Positions 6,776-7,765 of a stretch of DNA of 7,765 bases are shown piece after piece. Below the pieces are notes generated by a model. It saw only the letters and a list, made by a program, of their open reading frames with translations, was not told where the DNA came from and did no database searches. How positions within the stretch are numbered: the first letter of the stretch is position 1; every line of letters starts with the position of its first letter. Both the position numbers and the translations under genes were made by a program. Where the stretch lies: contig DAOVDP010000047.1 in assembly GCA_030669445.1 (NCBI GenBank), positions 1 through 7,765 of the forward strand. Direction: 5' to 3'. This DNA comes from Candidatus Latescibacterota bacterium. GTDB lineage: Bacteria > Latescibacterota > MVCY01.

Positions 6776-7615
6776 TCACTTCCACCGCCGCTTCTTGGGA
6801 TTAGCGCAGACGGACTCCAGTCCCCCCTGGCCAATTAGGAGGAAGTTGTCCGGAGCTGTAGCCTCTGGCCAAAAGGCATCGTGGACTTTGTGAAGTCTGA
6901 CCGGCACCTGTACAGTCTGTGTAGCTGGCTCGTTCCGCCAAACGGTTAAAGCCTCGAGGCCTTCGTACTCGCACACGTCGGTCACAAGATAACCTATAGG
7001 GAAGTACTTCAGAACGCCAAAGCGCTGAATTTCTGAGTACTTGCCCCTCTTTGCTGGCATTAAACCATCACGGAAGACAATCTGCTGTGCATACGGGTGA
7101 ACCCAGTAAAAAACGTTCAGCTTAGTGGGTATCGGTGCCTGAGGGTCCAGGACCAAAGCACGGATGACGGGATCAAAGACCGCATCCACGGTCGACAACC
7201 GAGCTGTTAAAAGGTGGCCTAAGATAGCTCGTGCTATCGCTGTCGGCTTGGCTTCGATATGGACGATGTCCGGGAATTCAAAAGTCGACCTCAGAAACCG
7301 CCCCACAGTGATGGCGAAGTCGTTGAGAGCAGGGTCATAGTCAGTACCGAGGCGCGAGTTGCAAGTAGAGCATAGGGTCCTGAACTTGAGACCGTCATGT
7401 GATATTTCAGGCTTTTTGCTTCCCAGACTCGATACGAGCGTACCCGCGATGCGGTCGATTTCGACCGGCTGGAGCTCGATCCCACCTTTCGGTGGCACGT
7501 GGTCCCAACTGAGGGGACCGAGTTGCCCACAGATATTGCAAGGACCAACCTTGCGGCGCTTGTATTTCTTATAAAGGAGTTCCATCTTGTGTGCTCGGAA
7601 TCTCCTCTGCCTCAT
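6776..7615 (-). CDS. HNH/zinc-finger-type nuclease-like protein of unknown role
   Basis: The 279-residue product has a treble-clef HNH-like N-terminal module: C26-x2-C29 in PCNICG, then SWDHVPPKGG (36-45) holding D38 and H39, and C82-x2-C85-N86 in RTLCSTCNSRLG (79-90). The two CxxC pairs should bind zinc, and DH plus the CxxCN helix fit the HNH ββα-metal nuclease pattern, but no clear second catalytic His is seen in the helix. The remaining 190 residues (TDYDPALNDF onward) have no domain I can name; they contain mixed strands and no signal peptide or membrane span. The ATG at 7615 lacks a good ribosome-binding site but follows a GTTAG core-like motif by a few bases, as in gene cassettes; M11 (7585) is an alternative start. 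An attC-like palindrome follows the stop. I infer a mobile, possibly defence-related nuclease; function unproven. Confidence 0.7.
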   Translation of the reverse strand: MRQRRFRAHKMELLYKKYKRRKVGPCNICGQLGPLSWDHVPPKGGIELQPVEIDRIAGTLVSSLGSKKPEISHDGLKFRTLCSTCNSRLGTDYDPALNDFAITVGRFLRSTFEFPDIVHIEAKPTAIARAILGHLLTARLSTVDAVFDPVIRALVLDPQAPIPTKLNVFYWVHPYAQQIVFRDGLMPAKRGKYSEIQRFGVLKYFPIGYLVTDVCEYEGLEALTVWRNEPATQTVQVPVRLHKVHDAFWPEATAPDNFLLIGQGGLESVCANPKKRRWK

Positions 7616-7686
7616 GGACAGCTAACGATCACTTGGTACAATGGCCTTCTCAAAATACCGACTAACAAATCCAATACAAATTGATA

Positions 7687-7717
7687 GTTCCTGCTAAAAA
7701 GCACCCAGCAGAAGAAC
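7687..7717. repeat. Imperfect hairpin upstream of the HNH-type gene
   Basis: GTTCCTGCT (7687-7695) pairs with AGCAG-GAAC (7707-7711 and 7714-7717) with a two-base bulge and an 11-base loop. On the plus strand a pyrimidine run with several Ts follows (7718-7730), so a weak plus-strand terminator is possible. On the minus strand no T-run follows. Apart from this I see no gene in 7616-7741. Confidence 0.3.
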
Positions 7718-7765
7718 CTCTTTCCCTTTTCGTAACCAAATTCACCCCACCAGCTCCTTCACCGC

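Noticed and set aside
7661..7670. Second GTTAG motif upstream of the HNH-type gene as an attC core
   Set aside because: No RYYYAAC partner or palindrome lies within the next 100 bases on the minus strand.
7742..7765. Possible 3' end of another minus-strand gene (reads AVKELVG then TGA)
   Set aside because: Only seven codons are visible and another frame is also open across this stretch, so coding cannot be supported.
1..7765. CRISPR array, tRNA or rRNA genes
   Set aside because: No regularly spaced direct repeats, cloverleaf sequences or rRNA-conserved stretches were seen on either strand.

Overview
The window is a piece of bacterial chromosome of intermediate GC content in which every supportable gene lies on the minus strand, so transcription runs from high to low coordinates. 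Nothing fixes the taxon. The mix of a sugar-phosphate catabolic operon, a self-contained restriction-modification gene and a possible integron-type gene cassette suits an environmental, possibly uncultured, bacterium.

Region 1 (right, about 6700-7765) holds an uncharacterised HNH/zinc-finger-type protein of 279 residues. Directly after its stop codon is an imperfect palindrome that resembles an integron attC site. A GTTAG core-like motif sits just before its start codon, so the gene may be a captured or former mobile gene cassette.

Region 2 (about 2680-6676) is a compact operon-like block. It has a 122-residue protein that is only the N-terminal helix-hairpin-helix part of RadC. Five bases on is a 1156-residue Type IIG-like enzyme (PD-(D/E)XK nuclease, N6-adenine methylase and target-recognition region in one chain). 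A 51-residue remnant of an MNT-type nucleotidyltransferase then overlaps the end of that gene by four bases (ATGA). This looks like a laterally acquired defence module whose last gene has decayed.

Region 3 (left, 1-2616) is a sugar-phosphate operon. It contains a very close LsrF homologue (Schiff-base aldolase/thiolase of autoinducer-2 catabolism), a ribulose-phosphate 3-epimerase-family protein with altered active-site residues, and a short-chain dehydrogenase. The dehydrogenase N-terminus looks like the tail of the class II aldolase found in RhaD-type bifunctional aldolase/dehydrogenases. The last two genes are separated by two bases and are probably translationally coupled. A 193-base gap between lsrF and the epimerase carries a strong inverted repeat with an overlapping alternative hairpin. 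No lsr transporter, kinase, repressor or lsrG is present, so the LsrF homologue may act on a different phosphorylated sugar here. The dehydrogenase runs off the left edge.
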